From: an uncultured Clostridium sp.
GTDB lineage: Bacteria > Bacillota > Clostridia > TANB77 > CAG-508
Length of the DNA stretch: 64,000 nucleotides
Assembly (NCBI GenBank): GCA_930990555.1
Contig: CAKNPW010000003.1
Coordinates: forward strand, 30,984-94,983
Direction: 5' to 3'
Below the pieces are notes generated by a model. The model searched no databases and had not been told where the DNA came from. It saw only the letters and a program-made list of their open reading frames with translations. This document shows positions 35,167 to 43,274 of the stretch, in pieces. Each line of letters starts with the position of its first letter. Position 1 is the stretch's first letter. A program made the translations under genes and the position numbers.

Positions 35167-35347
35167 CTACAATAAAAAAATAAGTGATAATATCTTAATA
35201 TGTATTTTTAAATAAATATATTTAAAATATTAAGTATGATACAACAAAATATTGTTTTGAATACAATTTTAATAATTCTCTTTATTATATTCTTCATTTT
35301 CTTCACTCTTCTGTTATTTAATTAAATAGTATCTAAATTTATTTTGA
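35167..35347. other. Intergenic AT-rich stretch
   Basis: With the oriT copy this makes 329 bases without a convincing gene. A 29-codon hydrophobic frame on the plus strand (35236-35325) has no ribosome site and is not called. No terminator or repeat was recognised. Confidence 0.4.
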
Positions 35348-35569
35348 TTATGGTATTATAAATAATGCAAAAGCAAAAAGAATTACAAAAAATATTACTG
35401 TTGATATAGTTGTTACATATAACCAATCCTTTGCTTTTCTTTTGGATATTACTTTAGTTTTAAATCCTTTGTTTAATATACTTTTAAAATAAAAATATAT
35501 TGTTGTTAAAAGTAATGTTAAAGTTACTGCTATATTAAATCTTAGAATAAATATAAATATATTATCCAA
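35348..35569 (-). CDS. Small two-helix membrane protein
   Basis: A 73-residue protein with two membrane helices (about 3-27 and 49-72) joined by a strongly basic loop (KTKVISKRKAKDW). A G+A-rich ribosome site precedes the ATG. No family recognised. It stands alone between oriT copy 2 and the micro-gene cluster. Confidence 0.55.
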   Translation of the reverse strand: MDNIFIFILRFNIAVTLTLLLTTIYFYFKSILNKGFKTKVISKRKAKDWLYVTTISTVIFFVILFAFALFIIP

Positions 35570-35670
35570 TTTTTTCTCACTCCTTTTTTATACTTAACAA
35601 TTTTTCAAATTCTTCTTTCCTAGATTATTCTTTTAGTTTTTTCTTGTAAAATCTCTATTTTCTCATCTTT

Positions 35671-35829
35671 TCAATCTACTCTAACTTGATTAATTAAAAA
35701 TTTAATATCTAAAATTTTATTTTTTGCAAATACACTTTTATCTTTGTAAACATTTTCAAATTCATCATTTAATTTGTCTATCGCTTCATTTAGGTTCTTT
35801 AGATCTTTTTCTAATATTATTTGTTTCAT
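35671..35829 (-). CDS. Small helical protein
   Basis: A 52-residue, probably coiled-coil protein (MKQIILEKDLKNLNEAIDKL start) with GGAGG eight bases before the ATG. The first 44 bases overlap the 3' end of the 35786-36088 gene in another frame, a common arrangement in this cluster. Its size recalls Spo0E-like phosphatases, but the SQxLD signature is absent, so no function is assigned. Confidence 0.5.
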   Translation of the reverse strand: MKQIILEKDLKNLNEAIDKLNDEFENVYKDKSVFAKNKILDIKFLINQVRVD

Positions 35830-36088
35830 CTCTTGTTCCTCCATTTAATTTATTTTGACATTTGATTCTAAATCTATTTGCTTTTTTACTTATATTAGAT
35901 ATTACAATTAAGTTTTTTTTGTAAAGTAAACTATCTAGTAAATCAAATATTGTATAAAAAATTCCAATTATTAGTTTTAATATTTTGTATGGTAAGTTTA
36001 TTAAAATTTCTAAATATCTTATTAGATAATATAAGATAAAATCCTTAATTCCTAATTTTCTTATAATTTCTCTATATGTAATCTTCAT
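35786..36088 (-). CDS. Small basic membrane-associated protein
   Basis: A 100-residue product with hydrophobic or amphipathic helices (about 14-55) and a Lys/Arg/Asn-rich C-terminus. It overlaps the end of the regulator gene upstream by 17 bases. No family recognised. Coding status rests on the coupled arrangement. Confidence 0.45.
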   Translation of the reverse strand: MKITYREIIRKLGIKDFILYYLIRYLEILINLPYKILKLIIGIFYTIFDLLDSLLYKKNLIVISNISKKANRFRIKCQNKLNGGTRDETNNIRKRSKEPK

Positions 36089-36866
36089 TATTTTTAGTTC
36101 TTTCTATAAAATATTTTTCAAATATATTTTCGTTGTATGAATTAGTTGTATATTCATGGTATTTATGTTCAATTTGAGCATTTTTAGATTTTAATAAATT
36201 TATCTTTCCATTAAATTCTTTTTCTAAAAGATACATATTTTTAACATTTTCTTTAAATTGTTTAAAATCTTTATCATAATCTTCTATTTTTAAGTTTTCT
36301 ATATCTTTTATTTTTTTATCTTTTTGTTTCTTTAAGAATTTTATATATCTTTCTTTTGTATTGTTATCAGCTATTATTTCTTGAATGACATAACTATATC
36401 CACCGTTATATTCTTTTTTAAATATGTCATCACAAAACATTCTATAATTACTAAAATAGTTATCATACCCATTATTAATAAAATTTTTATAAGTACTACA
36501 AGATGAGTTTTCTTTATTTATTATTTTTCTCTTTATACATTCGTCATATAATTTTCGTGCCTTCTCATGATTTTCTTTTGTTATTTCTATATAAAGATTA
36601 AAATACAATTCATTGTTTTCTTTGTATTTTTTTATAAAATCTTTTATTGAAGAAAACTCTTCTACTGTAGATTCAATACCTATTAAATAATCTGTTGTAA
36701 CATTAAATATCATTGCTAATTGTTTTACAATTTTTATATTTGGTACTCTAATATTTAATTCATATCTTGATACTGTAGCTGGCTCAACATTTAACAACAT
36801 TGATAATTGCCTTTGACTTAAATTACTTTTTTCTCTTAAATATTTAATCTTTTCTCCAATATTCAT
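36072..36866 (-). CDS. XRE-family transcriptional regulator with long C-terminal domain
   Basis: Residues 1-62 form a clear XRE/Cro helix-turn-helix (MNIGEKIKYLREKSNLSQRQ, then VEPATVSRYE). The remaining 200 residues are helical and Lys-rich, with no recognised sensor domain. At 264 residues it is the largest regulator in the element and a candidate controller of the six conserved promoters. It is followed by small genes with overlapping starts. Confidence 0.8.
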   Translation of the reverse strand: MNIGEKIKYLREKSNLSQRQLSMLLNVEPATVSRYELNIRVPNIKIVKQLAMIFNVTTDYLIGIESTVEEFSSIKDFIKKYKENNELYFNLYIEITKENHEKARKLYDECIKRKIINKENSSCSTYKNFINNGYDNYFSNYRMFCDDIFKKEYNGGYSYVIQEIIADNNTKERYIKFLKKQKDKKIKDIENLKIEDYDKDFKQFKENVKNMYLLEKEFNGKINLLKSKNAQIEHKYHEYTTNSYNENIFEKYFIERTKNNEDYI

Positions 36867-36880
36867 TTGATTTTTTCTCC

Positions 36881-37294
36881 TTATTTTCTATTTATTTCTT
36901 TTATATCATCAAGCATGCAACTTATTTCTTGTAGCACTAAATCTTTTGCATTCAATAAACTTAAATTTTCTACTTTTTTATATTCATTCGTATATTTTTT
37001 ATAAAGATTTTTTAAATTCGCATTATATTTATTAATGATACCCTTATAGCTTTTATTTGTATGTATTAAAGATTTATTTTTTCTTTCAAATTCTTTAATA
37101 ATACTTAAAATTGTTTGAAAATATTTCGTTCTTTTTTCCAAATCCTTTTGATAAATAGTTTTTCCGTTTAATCTTTCTTCATCTTTTGCTAATCTAAATG
37201 TATATTCAGTAAATTTTTGAAAATATGCTATTGCTTCATTATTTTCTGTTTTCATTTTATTTTCTTCTTTTTCTTTTGCCTTCTTTATATCCAT
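36881..37294 (-). CDS. Hypothetical helical protein
   Basis: A 137-residue Lys/Glu/Asn-rich helical protein, probably coiled-coil, with an AAGGAGA ribosome site. No family recognised. It lies two bases after the 37297-37707 gene, in the regulator operon. Confidence 0.6.
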   Translation of the reverse strand: MDIKKAKEKEENKMKTENNEAIAYFQKFTEYTFRLAKDEERLNGKTIYQKDLEKRTKYFQTILSIIKEFERKNKSLIHTNKSYKGIINKYNANLKNLYKKYTNEYKKVENLSLLNAKDLVLQEISCMLDDIKEINRK

Positions 37295-37296
37295 AA

Positions 37297-37707
37297 TCAG
37301 ATTCTCCTTTTATTTACTATATTTTTTTCTTTGTCAGTCAAATAATACAAATCCGAAACTTCTTTAAATTTTGGCTTAAATAAATTAGATTCATATTTTT
37401 CTTTACTCAAAACTTCTTCTATTTCATGCTCTTCAAAACATAATGTGTAATTTCTACTACTTTCAACTTCCACATAAGTTCCAGTAATATGAATAATTTT
37501 ATAACCATTAGCAAAATCACCTATTTTTAAGATATCTAACAAACTACTACTTTGTAATATCCTAAAGTCATGTTCATCTATTTTAATTTTTCTTAAATAT
37601 GTATATCCTGGAAATTTCACTTTGTACCAATTATTTTTTAAAACTTTTACTACTTGTCCTATTTCTCCACTCCAACTAATTCTTATAAAATCGTTTTCTT
37701 TTAGCAT
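37297..37707 (-). CDS. Hypothetical beta-rich protein
   Basis: A 136-residue protein. Residues 1-45 (IRISWSGEIGQVVKVLKNNWYKVKF) look like a small SH3/KOW-like barrel, and a second similar unit follows near 62-85. This could be a nucleic-acid or protein-binding module, but no specific family is recognised. Its start overlaps the stop of the 51-residue gene upstream. Confidence 0.6.
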   Translation of the reverse strand: MLKENDFIRISWSGEIGQVVKVLKNNWYKVKFPGYTYLRKIKIDEHDFRILQSSSLLDILKIGDFANGYKIIHITGTYVEVESSRNYTLCFEEHEIEEVLSKEKYESNLFKPKFKEVSDLYYLTDKEKNIVNKRRI

Positions 37708-37856
37708 TTCTTTTTATCCTCCAAGTCTATTTTTATATTATTTAATTTAATTAAATTTTTTGTTTCTTGTTTTAAATTTTCATATTCTTTTTTGCTCATA
37801 CTAATTCTTTTTACTCCTAATGAAATTAATTGTTCTACTTTTTTATCTTCTTTCAT
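37701..37856 (-). CDS. Micro-protein
   Basis: A 51-residue Lys-rich helical product with a GAGGTGAG ribosome site and an end overlapping the next start. A GGAGG within its last codons serves the downstream gene. No function inferred. Confidence 0.55.
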   Translation of the reverse strand: MKEDKKVEQLISLGVKRISMSKKEYENLKQETKNLIKLNNIKIDLEDKKKC

Positions 37857-37877
37857 TTTTCTCACCTCAATTTTTCT

Positions 37878-37958
37878 TTAATTTTCATCAAACTCAAATA
37901 AGAAATCTAATATTTCATATCCCATTTCTAATATAGGTTCAATTAAATCTTTTAACAT
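37878..37958 (-). CDS. Possible micro-protein
   Basis: A 26-residue acidic, amphipathic frame with a good AAAGGAGATAT ribosome site, between the 75-residue regulator and the 51-residue gene. Support is the ribosome site and packing only. Confidence 0.35.
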   Translation of the reverse strand: MLKDLIEPILEMGYEILDFLFEFDEN

Positions 37959-37979
37959 TTATAATATCTCCTTTCCAAT

Positions 37980-38207
37980 TTATTTATTGCCACACTTTTC
38001 TAATAATCCATTTAATGACATGTTCATTGCTTTCGCTAATTGATCTGCAACTTCTAAAGTTATAGAATATAGCTTACCTGTCTTTGGATTATATAATTTT
38101 TCTAAAGTATTTATATAAGATGGACTTAATGTTGTTCTTTTAGCAAACTCTCTCTGAGATAAATGATTTTCTTCTCTATATTTTTTTATAATTTCTCCTA
38201 TTAACAT
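37980..38207 (-). CDS. Small XRE-family regulator
   Basis: A 75-residue single-domain Cro/XRE protein: IGEIIKKYREENHLSQREFA, then LSPSYINTLEK and a C-terminal VADQLAKAMNMSLNGLL helix. It resembles phage and plasmid repressors. The gene is in the small-gene cluster left of the replication initiator and may control it. Confidence 0.8.
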   Translation of the reverse strand: MLIGEIIKKYREENHLSQREFAKRTTLSPSYINTLEKLYNPKTGKLYSITLEVADQLAKAMNMSLNGLLEKCGNK

Positions 38208-38220
38208 TTTTTCACCTTCT

Positions 38221-38418
38221 TTAAATTTCTTGTAAATTATTACACCTACTACTATGTTTTCCTTTCCAATTACAACCTTTCTCTTTTATATCTATAGGCT
38301 CTAAATAGCATTTATGTAATTTGCAATATGCAACAGCTTTATACTTATGTAATCGCTTACCATATAAGAAGATTTCTACATCTTTGTATTTGTTGCTATT
38401 TCTTTTCTTTCTGCTCAT
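38221..38418 (-). CDS. Small Cys/His-rich protein
   Basis: The 65-residue product has a basic N-terminus and a Cys/His-rich C-terminal half (YCKLHKCYL, GCNWKGKHSSRC) that may bind zinc. An AAAGGAT-like ribosome site favours the ATG at 38418 over 38472. It overlaps the end of the 38396-38647 gene. Function unknown; similar small proteins occur in phage early regions. Confidence 0.5.
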   Translation of the reverse strand: MSRKKRNSNKYKDVEIFLYGKRLHKYKAVAYCKLHKCYLEPIDIKEKGCNWKGKHSSRCNNLQEI

Positions 38419-38647
38419 TATTATTGTTATCCTTTGTAATATATGTATTTGGTAAGTTTTTACATGTTTCAAGAGAAATTATTATTTCTTTTATATCATC
38501 TAAAACAGTAGTCAATGCCATAATTTCACTATCATATACCTTTCCATCAACTTTTATTTCATCTGAAATTTCTTTAATACCTACTGCCTTTTCTTTTAAA
38601 AGTAATGCAATTCCCTTTATTGCAATTTCTTTATTTTTAGAATCCAT
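38396..38647 (-). CDS. Small helical protein
   Basis: An 83-residue protein, helical in the first half (KEIAIKGIALLLKEKAVGI), with an Asn/Lys-rich end. GAAAGGA nine bases before the ATG at 38647 decides the start; an ATG at 38656 abuts the ribosome site. No family recognised. Confidence 0.5.
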   Translation of the reverse strand: MDSKNKEIAIKGIALLLKEKAVGIKEISDEIKVDGKVYDSEIMALTTVLDDIKEIIISLETCKNLPNTYITKDNNNNEQKEKK

Positions 38648-38672
38648 TAAAATCATTCCTTTCACTTTTCTT

Positions 38673-38894
38673 TTAAAACAATTTTTTATTATTTTCATCT
38701 ATTTTAGCTTTAATTAAATTGAATACTGCACCTGATGAATCCTTTAAATTTGTATCTTCACCGTTTAAAGCATAATGAGTGATTGCACTATATAATTCTA
38801 ACTGATTCTCTTTTGGCATTTTTTCTATTGATTCAAAAAATGTTCTATAAAATATAAACTTTGTTTTTCTCTTTTTTTGTTTTTTAAAATTCAT
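38673..38894 (-). CDS. DUF6291-like protein
   Basis: A 73-residue protein with the pattern FIFYRTFFESIEKMPKENQ, YSAITHYALNG and FNLIKAKIDENNK. This matches DUF6291-type proteins found beside phage and plasmid replication initiators. Role unknown. It supports reading the 35-43 kb region as a phage/plasmid-like replication module. Confidence 0.7.
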   Translation of the reverse strand: MNFKKQKKRKTKFIFYRTFFESIEKMPKENQLELYSAITHYALNGEDTNLKDSSGAVFNLIKAKIDENNKKLF

Positions 38895-38907
38895 TTTTCT
38901 ATTCCTC

Positions 38908-39237
38908 CTATTTAATATTTTTCTTCTTTTTCTCTAGTTTTTGTTGTTTCCAAAACGCTCTCTTTTCTGCATTTGTATATAGCTTCATTTCATGTTTTGA
39001 AGTTCCTACAAGAAAAGCATTTGGCTTAATTTTCATTCTGTCTATATCCATCATTTTTACATCTTGTAAAACTGCTTTTTTTCGTCTATGTATATCTTTT
39101 TTATTACTTATTCTTGTATCTACAATTACTGTTCCACCTTTTTTTAGTTTTGCAATTTTTACATTTTCTTTTACTAAAAAATTGTATATTCTACCATCTT
39201 TTGAAAATTTAACTTTTGCAATAATTTGTTTATTCAT
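38908..39237 (-). CDS. Hypothetical basic protein
   Basis: A 109-residue basic protein, beta-rich in the first 50 residues (AKVKFSKDGRIYNFLV) with a Lys-rich helical C-terminus. AGGAGG precedes the ATG. No family recognised; nucleic-acid binding is plausible from charge alone. Confidence 0.6.
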   Translation of the reverse strand: MNKQIIAKVKFSKDGRIYNFLVKENVKIAKLKKGGTVIVDTRISNKKDIHRRKKAVLQDVKMMDIDRMKIKPNAFLVGTSKHEMKLYTNAEKRAFWKQQKLEKKKKNIK

Positions 39238-39250
39238 TTATTTTTTCCTC

Positions 39251-39760
39251 CTAGTAATTTATTAAATCTTGTTTTTTAAATGATGTCAGACAATTTGTTC
39301 TTGTATCTCTGTAATTAGCAAAATTAGGATATATTTTAACAAGTTTATAATTCTTAAATTTTTTGGGATAATTGAAATTATCAAAATTAAAGTATTCATC
39401 ATCTTTTTCTGTTACTGTACTTCTATTAAACTTTTTTCGTGTTTTATTTTTTTCAATTTTAGACACTTTTACCAAATCATAAACTTTAATGCTAATAGAA
39501 ATTCCTGTATTATCTTTAACTTTACTTAATTTTGCAACATCTATAAGCTTATTCTTTAACCCTCTATAACTCAAATTTAAATCTTCATGTTTTTCTTTAA
39601 AAAGTACTTCAAGAGTTTTCAAATTTAGTTTTTTATGTTCAACTAAATTTTGCAACAATAAATTCTCACCATTATTAAATATAATTTTTCTTGAATTTAT
39701 TGCCTTTACAATATATTTCTGTAAATTATCATATATAAAACTATCAAAATTGTAGACCAT
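39251..39760 (-). CDS. Hypothetical protein of the replication module
   Basis: A 169-residue soluble protein. AAAGGAGG before 39760 decides the start; the longer frame to 39805 overlaps the initiator. It has a helical N-terminal half and a basic middle (KNKTRKKFNRS), with no recognised domain. It is directly downstream of the replication initiator, a slot often held by an initiator helper or helicase loader. That is inference only. Confidence 0.6.
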   Translation of the reverse strand: MVYNFDSFIYDNLQKYIVKAINSRKIIFNNGENLLLQNLVEHKKLNLKTLEVLFKEKHEDLNLSYRGLKNKLIDVAKLSKVKDNTGISISIKVYDLVKVSKIEKNKTRKKFNRSTVTEKDDEYFNFDNFNYPKKFKNYKLVKIYPNFANYRDTRTNCLTSFKKQDLINY

Positions 39761-39773
39761 AATTTTGCCTCCT

Positions 39774-40748
39774 TTACAGTTTATTTTGTAGCCAACTATT
39801 AGCATATAATCTGTTTAGATCGGCTTTACTATATTTTCTTTGACTATAATTTCTATAAGTATTACTATTCTTTGAAGTACTACTTGTCCTTTGAGTTTGA
39901 GTATTTTTGCTAATCGAATTATGTTTTTCTAAAGTAATATAATCCAAAATTGCTGTATTAAAGAATGTATCAGCATTTTTAATATATTGATACTCTCTGT
40001 TTGTTACTTCTAAGTTATAGTTTTTAATAGCTTTCTCAACTTCTTCTTTAGTTAATTTTCTTAGTCTGTAATTATTGGTTTTAAGTTTTCGACCATTAAT
40101 AGTCCAAGCTATGTAAAATTCTCTAGCCTTAGATTTTCCGACTTTTTTAGGATAATTCTTCCAAATCTCTTCAAACTCATTAATAGCATTATCTATTTTT
40201 TCATTTTTTTCTATTTCCTTTTCACTATTGTGAAATTCTTCATTTTCATTTTCCTTAGAAGATTTTTTTTCAGAAATTGAAGATATATTATATATATTAT
40301 TATTTATATATTTATTATCTTTAGTATTTATTTGTTTCGGATTTTCCGTAAGTGGTTTTTCCGTATCTGGATTTTCCGTATCTGGTTTATTATCCACTTT
40401 CGGATTTTCCGTATCTGGTTCAAGTTGAGTATTTCCAGTAGTTTTACAAGATAACTGTTCAGGCTGTTCATAGATAATATAATTCCAGTCTTTTATTATT
40501 CCTTTTTCTCTGATTGCTTCTCTCTTTAAGTACCCATAGTGTTCAAGCTCCTTAAGACCAGAAGTTACACTATCTCTACCATCTTTAGCTGTAGTAATTA
40601 ATCCTTGAACGGAATAATCCCAGTCATCTGGTAACGATAACATAAAAGATAATAATCCTTTTGCTTTAAAAGATAATCTTTTATCTCTAAAGTGATAATT
40701 ACTCATTACTGTATAATTTTTTGTTTTATCTACTCTAAAAACACCCAT
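39774..40748 (-). CDS. Replication initiator with winged-helix N-terminus
   Basis: Residues 1-100 (YTVMSNYHFRDKRLSFKAKGLLSFMLSLPDDW, split around residue 30) are the helix-turn-helix initiator domain found in plasmid, integrative-element and phage Rep proteins. A repetitive linker (DTENP and TENPK units, about 115-145) is followed by a C-terminal DnaD-like helical part with EEIWKNYPKK and KNADTFFN. AGGAGG precedes the ATG. The linker is encoded by iteron-like DNA repeats. The element therefore probably replicates autonomously after excision. Confidence 0.8.
   Translation of the reverse strand: MGVFRVDKTKNYTVMSNYHFRDKRLSFKAKGLLSFMLSLPDDWDYSVQGLITTAKDGRDSVTSGLKELEHYGYLKREAIREKGIIKDWNYIIYEQPEQLSCKTTGNTQLEPDTENPKVDNKPDTENPDTEKPLTENPKQINTKDNKYINNNIYNISSISEKKSSKENENEEFHNSEKEIEKNEKIDNAINEFEEIWKNYPKKVGKSKAREFYIAWTINGRKLKTNNYRLRKLTKEEVEKAIKNYNLEVTNREYQYIKNADTFFNTAILDYITLEKHNSISKNTQTQRTSSTSKNSNTYRNYSQRKYSKADLNRLYANSWLQNKL
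40339..40418. repeat. Iteron-like repeats inside the initiator gene, candidate replication origin
   Basis: Four copies of GG(A/T)TTTTCCGTA(T/A)(C/G)TGG start at 40339, 40354, 40369 and 40402. The first three are spaced at 15 bp. In many RepA_N-like plasmids and phages the origin lies inside the initiator gene with such repeats. Confidence 0.6.
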
Positions 40749-40832
40749 GTTTTTTCCTCCGTATATTATTAAATTTTATTTAAATTTTAATAAATATTAA
40801 TTAAAATATTAAAAACCTTTAATTTAAAAGAC

Positions 40833-41417
40833 TTATTTTTCAGTAGTTTCATGTTTTAAAATGTTTTCACATTCAAATTTAATAAACTTTAAAGAATCAT
40901 TGTCTATAATAAAAATATTATCTTTTCTTAAATCTTTTTTTATTTTTTTATCAATACTTTTATTAATTACTAAGACAAGTTTTGAAAGTTTTAAATCTTT
41001 AAAATCGCCTTTAAAATGTTTTAAAGTCAAGTTTTCGATTTGAAAGTTAGTATTTAATACTTTAACTTTATATGTATTATTGTTTTTTTCTAAGAACAAT
41101 GTATTTATAGCTGTTTTTTCTTCATAAATTTCATATTTTAAAAATGTATAATAATCTTTCAACAGTTTTAAAATATCTTTAACATTTAAATTAACATTTT
41201 CATTATTGATAGTTTGTATTTTCGTTTTTTCTTTAAAGTAATATGTAATATATGTTAAAATTGCAAAAGTAATTGATAATAGAATAATACTTATAATGTT
41301 CAATCTAAAAAGTACAATTAATATTAAGTAAATTACAAAATATATAATTATAAATTTATCAATTTTAAATTTTAATTTTTTATATTCTTCTATTTTGTTT
41401 AATAATCTATTTTTCAT
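40833..41417 (-). CDS. Membrane protein, possible divergent nuclease-fold C-terminus
   Basis: The 194-residue product has two membrane helices (about 23-41 and 44-62) and a C-terminal domain of about 110 residues. The end (LVLVINKSIDKKIKKDL, FIIDNDSLKFI) resembles the last strands of Mrr/NERD-like nuclease folds, but I cannot find the D/E-xK catalytic set, so this is weak. It overlaps the small TM gene upstream. Confidence 0.55.
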   Translation of the reverse strand: MKNRLLNKIEEYKKLKFKIDKFIIIYFVIYLILIVLFRLNIISIILLSITFAILTYITYYFKEKTKIQTINNENVNLNVKDILKLLKDYYTFLKYEIYEEKTAINTLFLEKNNNTYKVKVLNTNFQIENLTLKHFKGDFKDLKLSKLVLVINKSIDKKIKKDLRKDNIFIIDNDSLKFIKFECENILKHETTEK

Positions 41418-41577
41418 CTTTTGCCTCTTTCTGTTTTTTATAATTATTTAAAAATTTTAATTCTTCTTCCTGTTCAATTTTTCTTTCTTCGGCTGTTTTT
41501 GTAAAATTCCCACCGACAATTACTAAATACATTGAAATAGTAATTAATAAAAAAAGTATTATTATAAATATTTTCAT
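41407..41577 (-). CDS. Small single-pass membrane protein
   Basis: A 56-residue protein with a membrane helix (2-22) followed by a charged Glu/Lys-rich helix. GGAGAAAA precedes the ATG and the end overlaps the next gene by 11 bases. No family recognised. Confidence 0.55.
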   Translation of the reverse strand: MKIFIIILFLLITISMYLVIVGGNFTKTAEERKIEQEEELKFLNNYKKQKEAKDEK

Positions 41578-41589
41578 ATCATTTTTCTC

Positions 41590-42177
41590 CTAAATTCCAA
41601 AAATTCCAAAAAGCAATGGTGTTAATTCTTTTATTAATTCTTTTTTATCATAATAAATTCTATCTTCGTTCTCATAGAAATCAATAATGTCTTTTTTGTC
41701 TTTATTTTTCATATAGTAATTCTGTAAAAGTAGTGCCTTACGTTTATCTGGTACTTTTGTTATAGGAATATTTGTATTTTTATAGTTGCTTGTAATATCA
41801 TCTTTTAATTTTTCTTTTATATAATTATTAAAAATATTTGTGATGTAATTAAGTTTTAGTTCATTAAGCTTAATTTTTTCTAACTCTATTTCATATTCCT
41901 TAGTTGAATTGCCAAGTTTTTCCTCAACTTTTATAGCATTTATATACATGTTTTTTAGATTGTTTATATTATTTCTTTTAAATGCGTATGTTTCTAAAAT
42001 CTCATTTGTTTCTTTTTTCATATTATTAAGTTCTTGTATTTTTGCGTCTTTTAAAGAACTATTTAAAGACAAATTAATTTCTTCTTTAATAGTTTCAATT
42101 ATTTTATTTTGTAAATCTAAAAAATTATCTTTTATTTTTTGATCAAGATATTGTTTAGCTTCACCTGTTAGATCCAT
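41590..42177 (-). CDS. Hypothetical coiled-coil protein
   Basis: The 195-residue product is almost wholly helical (about 15-130 likely coiled coil), ending with a hydrophobic LTPLLFGIFGI tail that might contact the membrane. AGGAGG precedes the ATG. No family recognised. Confidence 0.6.
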   Translation of the reverse strand: MDLTGEAKQYLDQKIKDNFLDLQNKIIETIKEEINLSLNSSLKDAKIQELNNMKKETNEILETYAFKRNNINNLKNMYINAIKVEEKLGNSTKEYEIELEKIKLNELKLNYITNIFNNYIKEKLKDDITSNYKNTNIPITKVPDKRKALLLQNYYMKNKDKKDIIDFYENEDRIYYDKKELIKELTPLLFGIFGI

Positions 42178-42213
42178 TTATTTTTCCTCCTAATTAAAAT
42201 TTTTTTAATTAGC

Positions 42214-42300
42214 TTATTGCATTTTCAAGTTATCTAATTTTTTTATCTTGTCTAAAATTTTTTTCCATTGCTCTTTTACATCTCTTTTGTTATTATTCAT
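42214..42300 (-). CDS. Possible micro-protein
   Basis: A 28-residue Lys-rich helical frame located between two coupled genes, starting three bases after the stop at 42304. GGAGAAA lies just ahead. Support is the ribosome site and spacing only. Confidence 0.35.
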   Translation of the reverse strand: MNNNKRDVKEQWKKILDKIKKLDNLKMQ

Positions 42301-42303
42301 TTT

Positions 42304-42495
42304 TCATTTCTCCTTTGAATAAAGTTCATTTTCACTTACTTTTACTTGTAATTTTGCTATGGTTTTAATTAATTCAGTAAAAAAGTAATCTGTTTCTTTG
42401 ATTCTTTTTAAATAAATATTTAATATTATTGCAACTGCTAATAAGTTAATTATCAAAAGTATTAGTAATAAAATAGAAATAATTGTATATAACAT
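42304..42495 (-). CDS. Small single-pass membrane protein
   Basis: A 63-residue protein with one membrane helix (2-26) and an amphipathic C-terminal helix. AAAGGAAG favours the ATG at 42495 over the longer frame that overlaps the DUF536-like gene. No family recognised. Confidence 0.5.
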   Translation of the reverse strand: MLYTIISILLLILLIINLLAVAIILNIYLKRIKETDYFFTELIKTIAKLQVKVSENELYSKEK

Positions 42496-42514
42496 CTTTC
42501 GTAACTTCCTTTCA

Positions 42515-42961
42515 TTAATGTCTATTTCTTTTAAAGAAACTAAATTTTTTCTTTTCTGGAACAGCCTGTATTTGTTTACTTGTATCAATTAAAAATTGTG
42601 CATTTGCAACACTTATTTTATTAAATGCTTCATCTTTCTTATCGTATCTATCTTGCAAATCTCTATTTTTAGCTCTTTCTTCTGCTAATTGTTTTTCTAA
42701 AAATTCTTTTTCTGTTTCCAGTTTTGCGATTTTCACATTTTTTTCTTCTGCTTCTTGTCTTTCTTCTTCTTTTGTAGGTCTTTTAGAATTAATTATTTTA
42801 TCTCTTAAATAATTTACTCCTTCTATTGTAATAAATTTATTTCCATTTTCATCTTCTCTTGCGTATCCTAATTTTTTAAGTTCTGGTATTTTTCTGTATA
42901 AATTTTGTACTGTTTGTCCTATTGCATTAGCTGTTTCTTTAATTGTAAATTCATTTTCCAT
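42515..42961 (-). CDS. DUF536-like replication/partition accessory protein
   Basis: A 148-residue protein. An N-terminal helix-turn-helix (FTIKETANAIGQTVQNLYRKI) is followed by a coiled coil (about 65-115) and a basic tail (KKKFSFFKRNRH). This matches DUF536/RepB-like proteins encoded beside Rep genes on Firmicutes plasmids. Its likely role is in copy control or replication. AGGAGG precedes the ATG. Confidence 0.7.
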   Translation of the reverse strand: MENEFTIKETANAIGQTVQNLYRKIPELKKLGYAREDENGNKFITIEGVNYLRDKIINSKRPTKEEERQEAEEKNVKIAKLETEKEFLEKQLAEERAKNRDLQDRYDKKDEAFNKISVANAQFLIDTSKQIQAVPEKKKFSFFKRNRH

Positions 42962-42979
42962 AGTGTTTCTTTCCTCCTT

Positions 42980-43201
42980 TTATTTTAAAAAATCTTCTAT
43001 TGTTACTCCTAAAATTTTTGCAATAGCCTGTAATGTATAAACTCCTGGATTTGTTGATTTATTTTCTTCAATCCTTGCAATTTTCATGTTTGCACATTTA
43101 ACTTTATTTCTTTCAGTTGTACCTGCCATTTGTCTTGCCATATCATTTCTGCTTAAATTTCTTTCTTTTCTAAGTTTAATTATATTTTCACCTATACTCA
43201 T
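42980..43201 (-). CDS. XRE-family regulator at the right end of the element
   Basis: A 73-residue Cro/XRE single-domain protein: ENIIKLRKERNLSRNDMARQ, then a slightly unusual insert (TTERNKVKCANMKIARIEE) and a VTIEDFLK end. GAAGGTGA before 43201 decides the start. A hairpin with a T run lies immediately upstream (43241-43274). It is the outermost recognisable gene of the element on this side. Confidence 0.75.
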   Translation of the reverse strand: MSIGENIIKLRKERNLSRNDMARQMAGTTERNKVKCANMKIARIEENKSTNPGVYTLQAIAKILGVTIEDFLK

Positions 43202-43240
43202 TTTTTCACCTTCTTTCAGTAAGTAATTTTGCACAACAAA

Positions 43241-43274
43241 AAACAACTTAAACTTCTCTTGATTTAAGTTGTTT
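43241..43274 (-). terminator. Terminator-like hairpin ahead of the XRE gene
   Basis: AAACAACTTAAA (43241-43252) pairs with TTTAAGTTGTTT (43263-43274), with TTTTTTG following on the minus strand. It blocks transcription coming from the chromosome side, or attenuates the regulator. Confidence 0.65.

Noticed and set aside
35236..35325. 29-residue hydrophobic peptide (type I toxin-like) on the plus strand
   Set aside because: No ribosome site, no antisense promoter and no relatives visible. In AT-rich DNA such hydrophobic frames are common by chance.
35671..35829. Spo0E-like phosphatase
   Set aside because: Size fits but the SQxLD signature is missing.
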